Source: Streptomyces diacarni
GTDB taxonomy: Bacteria > Actinomycetota > Actinomycetes > Streptomycetales > Streptomycetaceae
Assembly (NCBI RefSeq): GCF_003323715.1
Contig: NZ_QOIN01000026.1
Span: 62,001 to 126,000, forward strand
Direction of reading: 5' to 3'
Length of the DNA: 64,000 nucleotides
Shown here piece after piece: positions 16,643 to 25,049 of the stretch. The number at the start of each line of letters is the position of its first letter. The first letter of the stretch is position 1. The position numbers and the translations under genes were made by a program. The notes under the pieces are model-generated. The model was not told where the DNA came from, made no database searches, and worked only from the letters and a program-made list of their open reading frames with translations.

Positions 16643-17215
16643 TCACCTGACCGAGGAGACCTCGCACTCCGCGACGTCCCGCACCTTCGACGGGGTCTCC
16701 ATCGGCACCTTCACCGACCGTGAATTGCCGCCCTTGACGGTGGTGTGGGCGGAGCCGGAGTCGATGATCTCACCGGCCGCGTCGAGAAAGTCCACCTCGA
16801 CGACGAAGGTGCCCGACCTGTCGCCCGAGTTGCGCACCCGCACGGTCGCACCGGGCTTCGTCCCCGGCTTGGCCTGGGCGCACTCGGTCACGTACCCGGA
16901 CCCGTTCGCGCTGCTGCCACCCGAACTGCTGCTGGAGCTCGAACTTCTGGAGCTGCCGGAGCTGGAGTAGCCGCTGGTGTAGCCACTAGTGGAGCCACTG
17001 GTGGAGCCGCTGCCGTAGTCGCTGTCCGAGCTGCCGGTGTGGCTGTGGCTGCTGGACTTCTCGCTGCTGCAGCCGCCTCCGCCGTGGCCACTGCTGCGGC
17101 TCTTGCCGCCACCACCGCTGTGACCACCCGACGAGCGGGCCTGGCTGAACCCCGTCAGCGCCAGCAGGACGACCGAGACGGCGGCGATCAGCTTCAGATG
17201 CCGCAACCGCTTCAT
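16643..17215 (-). CDS. Secreted Ser/Gly-rich protein
   Basis: 190-aa protein with a Sec signal peptide (MKRLRHLKLIAAVSVVLLAL, cleavage near SQA). A long Ser/Gly/His/Tyr-rich low-complexity stretch covers about residues 28-110. A beta-rich C-terminal domain follows (about 115-190, with VRVRNSGDRSGTFVVEVDF and VPMETPSKV), like FxLYD or immunoglobulin-like extracellular domains. One Cys is in the N-terminal low-complexity part and two in the C-domain. The start is ATG 17215 with a GGGGG element upstream. The function is unknown; a surface-exposed protein is likely. Confidence 0.8.
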   Translation of the reverse strand: MKRLRHLKLIAAVSVVLLALTGFSQARSSGGHSGGGGKSRSSGHGGGGCSSEKSSSHSHTGSSDSDYGSGSTSGSTSGYTSGYSSSGSSRSSSSSSSSGGSSANGSGYVTECAQAKPGTKPGATVRVRNSGDRSGTFVVEVDFLDAAGEIIDSGSAHTTVKGGNSRSVKVPMETPSKVRDVAECEVSSVR

Positions 17216-17385
17216 GAGAACCCCCGAAAACACGTGGACACCACAACCGTTGTCGCGTCCAGTTCAACCATTGCCACCGGCTCAAGACGCCCACAGTGGC
17301 GAGGGGGTTCCCGGCGGCGTAGCGTCGAGAGCGGATCACGCACCCGTACGGCGTCGGGAGCGGCGCCGGGAAGCGAGGCGAGACC

Positions 17386-18480
17386 ATGATCCGCAACGCG
17401 ATCGGGTCGCTACTCGCCCTCATCGGGGCAGCGGCCGCCGTCTACAGCCCCTTCCGACCGTGGTACGACGGTCGCCTCGGACGCGACTTCCGCCTCGACT
17501 CCCTCTTCCAGTCCGCCGGCATCACCGGAGCGGCCGCGGCCTTGTTCACCGGCCTCTTCGTGCTGATGCTGGTCGCGGCAGTCATCGCTGTACTGGGCGT
17601 GCTGGCGCGCTCGCGCACCCTGGTGCTCGTCGCGGGCGTACTGGCACTGGGCTTCACCATCCTGTGGATGGTGCGCCAGGGACAGGCCGCGGGCAGCCTC
17701 ACGGCCGGCAGCACAGGGGGCCTCGCCTCGGGCGCCTGGCTCGGCCTGGGAGGCGGCGTTCTGCTGCTGCTCGCCGGCGCCATGATGGCCGGGCGCCGAG
17801 CCGTGCGCCACCGCGCCGCCGCGCCCTCCCGCACGGAAAGAGGCGAGGACGGGGACACACTGGAGCAGCCGTACGCGGGGCAGTCCCCGCCCCAGCAGCC
17901 GTACGCGGGGCCTCCCTCGTCCCAGCAGCCGTACGCCGGTGCACCGCCCTCTCCCCCTCCGGCGGAGCCGTACCCGCAGCCGTATCCGGGACAGCCCGGA
18001 ATGCGCGAGGCTCCCCCGCAGCAGCAGTACCCGGGCCCCCAGCCCCCCGAGCCCGGCGCGGCACCGTACGAGCAGCCCGCCCCCGGACCGGCCGCCCCGC
18101 AGCAGCCGGAACAGCACGGGACGGAGCCTTACCAGTACGAGCCGTACGGGACGCAGCCTTACCAGCAGGAGCCGTACGGAACGGACCCGCACGCGCCGGA
18201 GCCGTACGAGTCACGTGCCGGCACCCAGGGCGCTCCGCTGGACGAGCCGTACGAGCCGAGCCCGGCCACGACGGAGACCGGTCCGCAGACGGAAGCCGAG
18301 CGGCAAGCGGGTGCCGCCCCGCGGACGGAAGGGGAGACTGACGCGGAGGCGGAGACGGGACGGGGATCCGATCCGATGGACAACACGCGTCCCTTCCCGA
18401 CGGCTCCCCCGCCGCCTGCCGACCGCCCCGGGGACGAGGACGAGGACACCTGGCGGCACAGAGGACGCGACGCGGCGTGA
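17386..18480 (+). CDS. Membrane protein with long QPY-repeat cytosolic tail
   Basis: 364-aa protein with about four transmembrane helices in residues 1-145. A Pro/Gln/Tyr-rich disordered tail follows, with repeated QQPYAG and (E/Q)PYG units, and then an acidic C-terminus. Tyr-Pro-rich tails of this kind are common in actinobacterial membrane proteins of unknown role. The ATG start lies 170 bp from the divergent secreted-protein gene. A perfect terminator stem lies 50 bp beyond the stop. Confidence 0.8.
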   Translation: MIRNAIGSLLALIGAAAAVYSPFRPWYDGRLGRDFRLDSLFQSAGITGAAAALFTGLFVLMLVAAVIAVLGVLARSRTLVLVAGVLALGFTILWMVRQGQAAGSLTAGSTGGLASGAWLGLGGGVLLLLAGAMMAGRRAVRHRAAAPSRTERGEDGDTLEQPYAGQSPPQQPYAGPPSSQQPYAGAPPSPPPAEPYPQPYPGQPGMREAPPQQQYPGPQPPEPGAAPYEQPAPGPAAPQQPEQHGTEPYQYEPYGTQPYQQEPYGTDPHAPEPYESRAGTQGAPLDEPYEPSPATTETGPQTEAERQAGAAPRTEGETDAEAETGRGSDPMDNTRPFPTAPPPPADRPGDEDEDTWRHRGRDAA

Positions 18481-18530
18481 GGCCGGCCGCACGGTGGCAC
18501 GGTCGCGCTCCAACGGAGGCCGAAAACCCA

Positions 18531-18565
18531 CGTCCGCCGGGCCGCCCGCGGGGGCCCGGCGGACG
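18531..18565. terminator. Bidirectional terminator between membrane protein and afsK
   Basis: CGTCCGCCGGGCC (18531-18543) pairs perfectly with GGCCCGGCGGACG (18553-18565), a 13-bp stem with a 9-nt loop in the 91-bp convergent spacer. Confidence 0.8.
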
Positions 18566-18571
18566 CGCCGG

Positions 18572-21500
18572 TCAGGCGGACTGGCGTGACTGTCCGGTGC
18601 CCTTGGTGGCGTCCAGCGCGTACACACAGCGGTCCTTGCTGCACGCGTACACGACACCGCCCACCGCCACCGGCGAGCCGGTGATCTCCCCGCCGGTGGC
18701 CAGCTTCCAGCGCAGCTGCCCGCCCACGGCGTCGACGGTGTACAGACAGTGGTCCGCGGAGCCGAAGTGGACCCGGCCGTCGGCGACCACAGGGGCGCCC
18801 ACCACGTCGGCGCCCGTGGCGAAGCGCCAGCGCGGCGTGCCGCTGACCGCGTCGAGCGTGTAGACGGCGCTGCCGCTGCCCAGGTGGACCAGACCGTCGG
18901 CGGTGACGACGGGCTCCGCCGAGTGCCGTGCCTCGGTGGCGATACGCCAGCGGTCGTTGCCGTTGCCGGAGTCGAGCGCGTACACGGTGCCGAGATAGTC
19001 GGCGAGGTAGACCCCGCCGCCTGTCACCCCGGGGCCCGGCACGAAAGCGGCCGGGCTCAGGAAGGCCGCGGGCGCGTCGAAGCGCCACCTCTCCTGCCCT
19101 GTCGCCGCGTCGAGCGCGAACACCCGCGATCCCGCGCACACGTACGCCACACCGTCCTCGGCGACAGTCACCCGTACGGGCACCCCGCCCGTGGCGGAGG
19201 CGTCACCGACGGGGTACGTCCAGCGCTCGGTGCCGGTACGGGCCTCGAAGACGTACAGCCGCCCGTCCGCCCAGGTGTAGACGGCGCCGTCAGCGATGAC
19301 GGGACCGCCCTCGGGGGTCTCGAAATCCGTCTGGGCGCCCGTCAGGTCCCACAGCTTCTCGCCGGTGGCCGCCTCCCACGCCTGTACTCCGCCCCCGCGG
19401 GTGCCGGTGACCACGGTGCCGCGGTCCACCTGGAGGGCGTAGACCCAGCCGTCGGTGGCCAGTCGCCACCGCTCCGACCCGTCGCCGGCGTCGAGCGCGT
19501 AGAGGCTGGGGCCGTCGGAGGCGTGCACCCGGCCGCCGGAGACGGCCATGGACCAGGCGACCTCGCGCGTCTTGAACTGCCTGCGCCCGCTGGCCACGTC
19601 CAGCGCGTGCACCTCGAAGGAGGTCACGTACACCAGATCGTCGGCGACGGCCGGCGAGCCCCACACGTCGTTCGACATCCGGAACCGCCACGGCCGCCAA
19701 CGCTGCGGCCCGCCCGACGAGACGCCGGACCCCGCCGGATACCCACCGCCCACCGAGTGCGCGGGCGGCTGGGACGGCGGCTGCGAATGCTGCGGGGACT
19801 GCGGCGGAGGTGCCGGCGGCTGGTGCAGCGGATGCACTCCAGGCGGCGGCACGGACCCTGCGGGCGGGCCGCCGCCCTGGTCGGCGCCCCCGGCGGACCG
19901 CCCCGGAGCACCGTACGGCGGAGCGGACGGGGGCGCGGGGGGCGGCGAGACGGCCTGCGGAGCCACGGCACCGTGCGCGGCGGAGGGATCCGCCAGCGGG
20001 GGCAGCGGCGCCGCGTACGGCTGTGCGTAGGAGGGCGGCGGTGTGCCGTCCCTGGATCCGTCCCTCGACCCGTCGGGGGCCCGCACCCAGCCCGAGGTCG
20101 GATCGGTGCCCGTCTCGCGCCCCGTCTCGTCGGAGCGGCGCGGCCCCGGACCGATCGGCACCTGCGTGTTGGGCAGCTGTACGGGGTCCGCCTCCGGGCT
20201 GCCGGGCCGGGCGGAGGGGTGGGAGACCACCGGTGCCGAGCCGGGCGCCACCGCGCCGGGGAAGCCGGCGAGGTCACCGGCGGCGGGCACGGAGGGGTCG
20301 CCGGAGTGCGGCGCACCCCGAACGGGCGCACCGGATGCACCTGGCGCACGGGACGTCCCTGACGGACCAGACGCGTCGGCGGCGCCGCCGACAGCGGGCG
20401 GTCCACCGGGGATCCCCTGGTTCCACTCGGCAGCGGCGGGGCCGCCACCTGCCGCCCCGTGACCGCCCCCGGCTCCGGACGCGTTGCCGGACACTCCCTG
20501 CCCGCCACCGGGGACGCCCGGGCCGTTACCCTGCATCCCCGGGCCGTTACCGGCGGCACCGACTCCGCTCATGGCCGACCCCGCGGATCCCGCGGACCCG
20601 GCGGAACCCGCGCTTCCGGCCGCTCCCGCGTCCTGGCTCGGCCCCGCGCGCCCCGCGGCGGGCGGTCCGCCGGGGCCGACCGACCCCATGGCCGAACCGT
20701 CCGCGCCACTCTCCCCCGCCCCCGCGGGCGGGAACGACGCGGCCGGGGACGGCGCGGACGCGGGCGGGCCGGGAGGCGCAGGCACGAAGGGGGCGGGCGC
20801 GGAGCCGGCGGGCGGTCCCGCGGGGGCGCCACCGGCGGCCGGGCCCGCGTCGGCGGACGCCGCGTTCTGGCGCCGCATGGCGCGTCCGCCCCGGCGGCGC
20901 TCGATCAGGGACACGGCGGTGATGGGCAGCCAGGCCGACACCGTGCCGCTGTCGTCGCTGCCCGCGCCGAACAGGTGCGGGGCGAGCTGCGCCTGGAGGT
21001 CGGCCGGAGTGGGCCGCTCCTCCGCGTTCATCCGCATGCACGAGTCGATCAGCGACCGCAGGTCGTCGGGCAGCCCCTCCAGGTCGGGGCCCTCGCGCAG
21101 CAGCATGAAGACGGTCTCCACGGGGTTGGCCCCGTGGAAGGGCGCGTGTCCGGTCGCCGCGAAGACCAGGGTCGAGGCGAGCGAGAACACGTCGCTGGCG
21201 CCGGTCACGCTGCGGGAGTCGCGCGCCTGCTCGGGCGACATGTAGGCGGGGGTGCCCACGGCGACGTTCGTCATGGTCAGCCGGGTGTTCGAGACGCCGG
21301 AGGCGATACCGAAGTCGATGACACGCGGGCCGTCCTCGACGACCAGCACATTGGAGGGCTTCAGGTCCCGGTGGACCAGTCCGGCACCGTGGATGGACTG
21401 GAGCGCCTCGGCGACCCCGGCCGCCAGCCAGCGCACCGCCTGCACCGGCAGCGGACCGCACTCCGTGACTATTTCCTCCAGCGAGGGTGAGGGCACGTAC

Positions 21501-21778
21501 GCGGTGGCCAGCCACGGAATGGCGGCGCGCGGGTCGGCGTCCACCACGGCGGCCGTGTAGAAGCCGCTGACCGCCCGCGCGGCCTCGACCTCACGGGTGA
21601 AGCGCACCCGGAAGAGCTGGTCCTCCGCCAGTTCCGTGCGCACCGTCTTGATCGCGACGCGGCGGCCGGACGCCGAACGTGCGAGGTAGACCAGCCCCAT
21701 GCCGCCGGAACCGAGACGGCCCAGCACCTCGAACGGGCCGATCCGCCGCGGATCGTGCTGCGCAAGCTGCTCCACCAC
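18572..21778 (-). CDS. afsK: AfsK-type Ser/Thr kinase with PQQ-type beta-propeller
   Basis: 1068-aa Hanks-type kinase. The kinase domain (residues about 12-270) has GRLGSGGMGLVYLARS, invariant Lys in RVAIKTV, HRDLKPSN, DFG and SPEQ. A Gly/Pro/Ala-rich linker of about 400 residues follows, then a propeller of at least seven PQQ-like repeats, each ending D-x-x-x-G-x-x-R/L-W. AfsK phosphorylates AfsR and affects secondary metabolism and hyphal branching. Known AfsK proteins are about 800 aa, so the linker is unusually long here. The start is GTG 21778 (protein MVEQLAQHDPRRIGPFEV), matching the AfsK N-terminus I remember; GTG 21790 is an alternative. No strong transmembrane helix is apparent. Confidence 0.88.
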   Translation of the reverse strand: MVEQLAQHDPRRIGPFEVLGRLGSGGMGLVYLARSASGRRVAIKTVRTELAEDQLFRVRFTREVEAARAVSGFYTAAVVDADPRAAIPWLATAYVPSPSLEEIVTECGPLPVQAVRWLAAGVAEALQSIHGAGLVHRDLKPSNVLVVEDGPRVIDFGIASGVSNTRLTMTNVAVGTPAYMSPEQARDSRSVTGASDVFSLASTLVFAATGHAPFHGANPVETVFMLLREGPDLEGLPDDLRSLIDSCMRMNAEERPTPADLQAQLAPHLFGAGSDDSGTVSAWLPITAVSLIERRRGGRAMRRQNAASADAGPAAGGAPAGPPAGSAPAPFVPAPPGPPASAPSPAASFPPAGAGESGADGSAMGSVGPGGPPAAGRAGPSQDAGAAGSAGSAGSAGSAGSAMSGVGAAGNGPGMQGNGPGVPGGGQGVSGNASGAGGGHGAAGGGPAAAEWNQGIPGGPPAVGGAADASGPSGTSRAPGASGAPVRGAPHSGDPSVPAAGDLAGFPGAVAPGSAPVVSHPSARPGSPEADPVQLPNTQVPIGPGPRRSDETGRETGTDPTSGWVRAPDGSRDGSRDGTPPPSYAQPYAAPLPPLADPSAAHGAVAPQAVSPPPAPPSAPPYGAPGRSAGGADQGGGPPAGSVPPPGVHPLHQPPAPPPQSPQHSQPPSQPPAHSVGGGYPAGSGVSSGGPQRWRPWRFRMSNDVWGSPAVADDLVYVTSFEVHALDVASGRRQFKTREVAWSMAVSGGRVHASDGPSLYALDAGDGSERWRLATDGWVYALQVDRGTVVTGTRGGGVQAWEAATGEKLWDLTGAQTDFETPEGGPVIADGAVYTWADGRLYVFEARTGTERWTYPVGDASATGGVPVRVTVAEDGVAYVCAGSRVFALDAATGQERWRFDAPAAFLSPAAFVPGPGVTGGGVYLADYLGTVYALDSGNGNDRWRIATEARHSAEPVVTADGLVHLGSGSAVYTLDAVSGTPRWRFATGADVVGAPVVADGRVHFGSADHCLYTVDAVGGQLRWKLATGGEITGSPVAVGGVVYACSKDRCVYALDATKGTGQSRQSA

Positions 21779-22085
21779 TTGTCCTGCCACCTCCCCGTAG
21801 GGGCCGTAAAATCTGCCCGTTCCCGCCCCGTGCAGCCTCTCACTGCCGTGCCGGACCTGGCGGTCCGGACGCCGATTCTTCCTGGCGAACGCGCCGGTTG
21901 CGAACCCGGGGGCGGCACGTAAGTGTCTTCCTGCCCCGACAAAGGCGCGTATGACCCGGTCAACCCGTCATGGCGCGGTGGTCACGTATCACCCTGATTG
22001 CCCTCATCCGGGCTCGCCGATCGAGCACACCCCGTTTGCCTGCGGACGAATCGCGGTCCGATCGCCCCTCGGTAAGCTGACGGGC
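21779..22085. other. Divergent spacer afsK / TetR gene
   Basis: About 300 bp with no convincing gene. It should hold both promoters. I see no strong palindrome other than the half-site at the TetR start. Confidence 0.5.
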
Positions 22086-22091
22086 ATGACA
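22073..22091 (+). promoter_or_regulatory. TetR gene start region: -10-like box and operator half-site
   Basis: TAAGCT (22073-22078) stands 7 bp before the ATG and could be the -10 box of a leaderless transcript, since no ribosome binding site is visible. Overlapping it, CTGACGG (22077-22083) exactly matches one arm of the 15-bp operators; the other arm is not conserved. This suggests weak autoregulation. Confidence 0.4.
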
Positions 22092-22733
22092 GGACAAGTT
22101 CGAACCGTCGACGGCCGGGTGGCCGGACGCCGCGGTCAAGCGACGCGGCAGAAGCTGCTCGACTGCCTCAGCGAGATGCTCAGCTCGTCGCCGTACCGCG
22201 ATGTCAAGGTCATCGATGTCGCACGGAAAGCGGGCACGTCCCCTGCGACGTTCTACCAGTACTTCCCCGATGTCGAGGGCGCCGTCCTGGAGATCGCCGA
22301 GGCCATGGCCAAGGAGGGCGCCTCGCTCACCGAGCTGGTGGCCGGACGCTCCTGGACGGGCAAGGCGGGCTGGCAGACGGCCGAGGAACTGGTCGAGGGC
22401 TTTCTGGCCTTCTGGCGCAGGAACGACGCGATCCTGCGCGTGGTCGATTTGGGCGCGGCAGAGGGCGACAAGCGGTTCTACAAGATCCGCATGAAGGTCC
22501 TCAACTCGGTGAACAATTCCCTCGCCGACGCCATCAAGGACCTCCAGAACCGCGGCAGGGTCGGCAAGGACGTCAACGCCGCCGCCGTGGCCGGCTCGCT
22601 GGTCGCCATGCTGGCCTCCGTCGCAGGCCACCAGAAGGGCTTCCAGAGCTGGGGCGTCAAGCAGGCCGAGCTCAAGCCGAGCCTCGCCCTGCTCGTGCAT
22701 CTCGGCGTGACCGGCAAGAAGCCCACCAAGTAA
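22086..22733 (+). CDS. TetR-family transcriptional regulator
   Basis: 215-aa TetR protein. The N-terminal helix-turn-helix spans about residues 15-65 (ATRQKLLDCLSEML, VIDVARKAGTSPATFYQYF). An all-helical ligand/dimer domain with a basic C-terminus follows. It is divergent from afsK, and I recall a TetR gene near afsK in S. coelicolor as well. It is the only TetR gene in the window, sits inside the region where all ten CTGACG palindromes occur, and has one half-site at its own start codon. It is therefore the best candidate for controlling the acyl-CoA regulon, with a CoA thioester as likely ligand. Both points are inference. Confidence 0.88.
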   Translation: MTGQVRTVDGRVAGRRGQATRQKLLDCLSEMLSSSPYRDVKVIDVARKAGTSPATFYQYFPDVEGAVLEIAEAMAKEGASLTELVAGRSWTGKAGWQTAEELVEGFLAFWRRNDAILRVVDLGAAEGDKRFYKIRMKVLNSVNNSLADAIKDLQNRGRVGKDVNAAAVAGSLVAMLASVAGHQKGFQSWGVKQAELKPSLALLVHLGVTGKKPTK

Positions 22734-22837
22734 CGCGCCGCGCCACCTCCCCCCGCGATGCGTCCGCACGCCGCGCCGCCCCCTCGGCACGTGTCATCCT
22801 CCGTACGCAGCGTCCCTCGCCCCTCACCGAGAAGCCG

Positions 22838-23326
22838 TCAGCTCTCCGGCCTGCGCTCCAGGCGGAAGACGCGGATCCGCCGCTCGATCCGGCGCTGGTA
22901 GACCGCGTACGGCGGCCAGAACCTCAGCAACTCCCCCCACGCCTCCTCGCGCTCCGCGCCCTCCAACTGCCGCGCCCTCACGGGGATGTCGCGGCCCCGG
23001 TAGGTGATACACGCCTCGGGATGACGGCGCAGGTTGGCGGTCCACCCCGGGTGGCCCTGCTTGCCGAAGTTGCTGCCGACCAGCAGCCAGCTCCCCCGCG
23101 CCTTCTCCGGCATGCACGCCAGCGGCGTCCGTCGCGTCTCACCGCTCTTGGCGCCCGTCGAACTCAGTACGACACCGGGCAGCATCCGGGTACTGAGCAT
23201 CGTCCGCCCGCCCGAGAGCCGGTGCACCGCCCGGTCCAGTACGGGGATCACATGCGGGGCGATCCGCGAGAACGCCCGCGTGGACGACACCGCCTGAATC
23301 ATCTTCCGTCCGCCCGATCCGGCCAT
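22838..23326 (-). CDS. F420-dependent (DDN-type) nitroreductase family protein
   Basis: 162-aa split-barrel protein of the deazaflavin-dependent nitroreductase family. The signature LPGVVLSSTGAKSGETRRTPL is followed by WLLVGSNFGKQGHPGW, NLRRHPEA and WPPYAVYQRRIERRI. These enzymes use F420H2 to reduce enones, quinones or nitro compounds. The ATG at 23326 overlaps the TGA of the acyl-CoA dehydrogenase (TGATG), so the pair is translationally coupled and probably acts in one pathway. Confidence 0.85.
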   Translation of the reverse strand: MAGSGGRKMIQAVSSTRAFSRIAPHVIPVLDRAVHRLSGGRTMLSTRMLPGVVLSSTGAKSGETRRTPLACMPEKARGSWLLVGSNFGKQGHPGWTANLRRHPEACITYRGRDIPVRARQLEGAEREEAWGELLRFWPPYAVYQRRIERRIRVFRLERRPES

Positions 23327-24906
23327 CAGAAACCATCCGCCTTCCCTGCGGCCCCCCGCGCCGCGTCTTCTTTTTCTTCGCCCCTTCGCGCTGCTTCCCC
23401 TTTTTCCGCGCCCGTTCGCGCTGCTTTCCCCATTTCTGCATCCGTCAGCGCTCCTCCCGCGTTTTCCGCGCCCGTTCGCGCTGTCCCCCCGTTGTCCGCA
23501 TCCGTTCGCGCTCCTTCCCCGCCTTTCGCTTCCGTTCGCGCCACGGGTGCTCGCTGCGCGTCCGTTCGCGCCACGTCCCCTTCGCGCACGTCTGCGGCTT
23601 CTTCGGAGCCCGCTCCCCCGGCGTACAGCACCGCCTCTTCGGCGGCCCGGTGCCGCAGCCGGTGCACCGGTCCGAACAGCAGATCGTCCCCGGCCGCGCG
23701 TCTGAAGGAGAGATGCGCCGTCTGCTCCCGGGTCGAACCCGCCTCCCCGTGCAACCGCACCGCCTCGCCCGCGGCGAACCTGAGCGCCTCCAGTCCCGCC
23801 GCCAGCGCGCCGCCGGCCACCGCCCGTGCTTCCGCCTCGTCCGTCGCGGCCGTCCACGCCCTGTCCGTCCCCACCGTCCACGCGGCGTAAGAGGCCGTCG
23901 CCCGCGCGGTGCGCACTCGGAGGTACGCCTCCGCCAGGAGGGTCCGTATCGCCCGGGGGGAGCCGCACGGCCCTCGCCCGGCGCCCGCGCCCGACGTGAC
24001 CTGTTCGACCGTCCGCTCAAGCGCACCGTCCGCCGCGCCCACGGCCTCCATCGCGAGGACGGCGGCCACCCGGGGACCGAGGGCGGCCAGTGCGGGCCGC
24101 ACATCGTGCTCGTCGCGTCCGCCGAGGGGTTCCGCGCGCACGTCGCGCAGTTCGAAGCGGGCCGCAGCGCGCGTCTCGTCCAGCGCGGAGTGCCGTACCC
24201 GCACGAGCCCCGCGGCGTCGTCCGGGACGAGGAAGAGCAGCGTACGGCTGCACGTGAAGCCGCCCGCGTGCACCGCGACGAGCAGCAGCCCAGCGCTGTG
24301 ACCGCCCAGCACCTGTGCCGCTTCCCCGTACAACCGCCATCCGTCCGCCGCACGGTGCGCCTGGATACCACCGGCACGCCCACCGCCGGACCACCCGCCG
24401 ACCGGCCGTCCGCTGTCGGTCCGCCCGCTCTCGGCCGGCTCCCCGCCGGGCCGGTACTCGCGTCCTGTCCGCTCCCCGGGGCCCGCCGGCGCCGTGAGAC
24501 CGAGGGCCACGGGCAGCGTTCCCGGTGGTACGGCGAGGGCGCCGGTCAGTTCGCCGGAGGCCAGCCGCGGCAGCACGCGTGTGCGCTGCGCCTCGGTGCC
24601 CAGAGCGAGTACCAGCGGGGCGACCAGGCAGGCCGTGGGCACCAGCGGGGACGGCAACAGGGCGCGACCGGTCTCCTCACCGGCGAGCGCGAGTGCGAGG
24701 GTGCCACGCCCGGCGCCACCGTAGGCCTGGGGCACCGCGAGGCCGGGCAGGCCGTGGTCCCGGGCGAGTGTGGCCCACAGGGCGGCGTCGTACCCCTGCG
24801 GCGACCGCGCCGCGGCCCGCACCTCGTCGGGCCCGCTGTGCCTGTCGAGCACGTGTCGCAACGTACGGCGTATCGCGTTCCGTTCCGCGGTGAACTCCGC
24901 GTCCAT
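23326..24906 (-). CDS. Acyl-CoA dehydrogenase with decapeptide-repeat tail
   Basis: 526-aa protein. Residues 1 to about 440 form an acyl-CoA dehydrogenase (FAD enzyme, alpha,beta-desaturation of acyl-CoA), with VPQAYGGAGRGTLALAL, LHGEAGSTREQTAHLSFRRA and a divergent middle domain. The active-site Glu cannot be placed with certainty; such partners often form heteromers with a second subunit. The last 81 residues are seven exact-length 10-aa repeats plus an 11-aa end piece (ARTDADNGGT, ARTGAENAGG and so on), absent from normal family members. The ATG start has GAGGGGG about 10 bp upstream. A CTGACG operator lies 32 bp upstream. Confidence 0.82.
   Translation of the reverse strand: MDAEFTAERNAIRRTLRHVLDRHSGPDEVRAAARSPQGYDAALWATLARDHGLPGLAVPQAYGGAGRGTLALALAGEETGRALLPSPLVPTACLVAPLVLALGTEAQRTRVLPRLASGELTGALAVPPGTLPVALGLTAPAGPGERTGREYRPGGEPAESGRTDSGRPVGGWSGGGRAGGIQAHRAADGWRLYGEAAQVLGGHSAGLLLVAVHAGGFTCSRTLLFLVPDDAAGLVRVRHSALDETRAAARFELRDVRAEPLGGRDEHDVRPALAALGPRVAAVLAMEAVGAADGALERTVEQVTSGAGAGRGPCGSPRAIRTLLAEAYLRVRTARATASYAAWTVGTDRAWTAATDEAEARAVAGGALAAGLEALRFAAGEAVRLHGEAGSTREQTAHLSFRRAAGDDLLFGPVHRLRHRAAEEAVLYAGGAGSEEAADVREGDVARTDAQRAPVARTEAKGGEGARTDADNGGTARTGAENAGGALTDAEMGKAARTGAEKGEAARRGEEKEDAARGAAGKADGF
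23329..23571 (-). repeat. In-frame 30-bp minisatellite at the end of the acyl-CoA dehydrogenase gene
   Basis: Eight consecutive units of 30 bp (the last 33 bp) encode (A)(R/L)(T/R)(D/G)AExGxA-like decapeptides. At DNA level the + strand repeats CCGTTCGCGC cores. The exact multiple of three has kept the frame open to the stop that overlaps the next gene. Confidence 0.85.
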
Positions 24907-24937
24907 CGGCAGCGCCCCCTCACGGCGACCTCGTCAC

Positions 24938-24952
24938 CTGACGGGGCGTCAT
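24938..24952. promoter_or_regulatory. Operator palindrome 4 (CTGACG family)
   Basis: CTGACGGGGCGTCAT, one mismatch from perfect symmetry, lies 32 bp upstream of the leftward acyl-CoA dehydrogenase and is followed by an AT-rich ATATTAGG. Confidence 0.72.
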
Positions 24953-25031
24953 ATTAGGCAGCCGCGGCTCAGATGCCCAGGGCACGGACGGCGGCACCTT
25001 GCCACCGCTCCCCTCCCGCCGGCACGCATAC

Positions 25032-25046
25032 CTGATGTACCGTCAG
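25032..25046. promoter_or_regulatory. Operator palindrome 5 (CTGACG family)
   Basis: CTGATGTACCGTCAG ends 3 bp before the ATG of the rightward thiolase-like gene. A bound repressor would cover the start region directly. No ribosome binding site fits, so the transcript may be leaderless. Confidence 0.7.
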
Positions 25047-25049
25047 TTC

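Noticed and set aside
18749..20362. Long plus-strand frame opposite afsK
   Set aside because: Antisense shadow of the kinase linker and propeller; no conserved motif.
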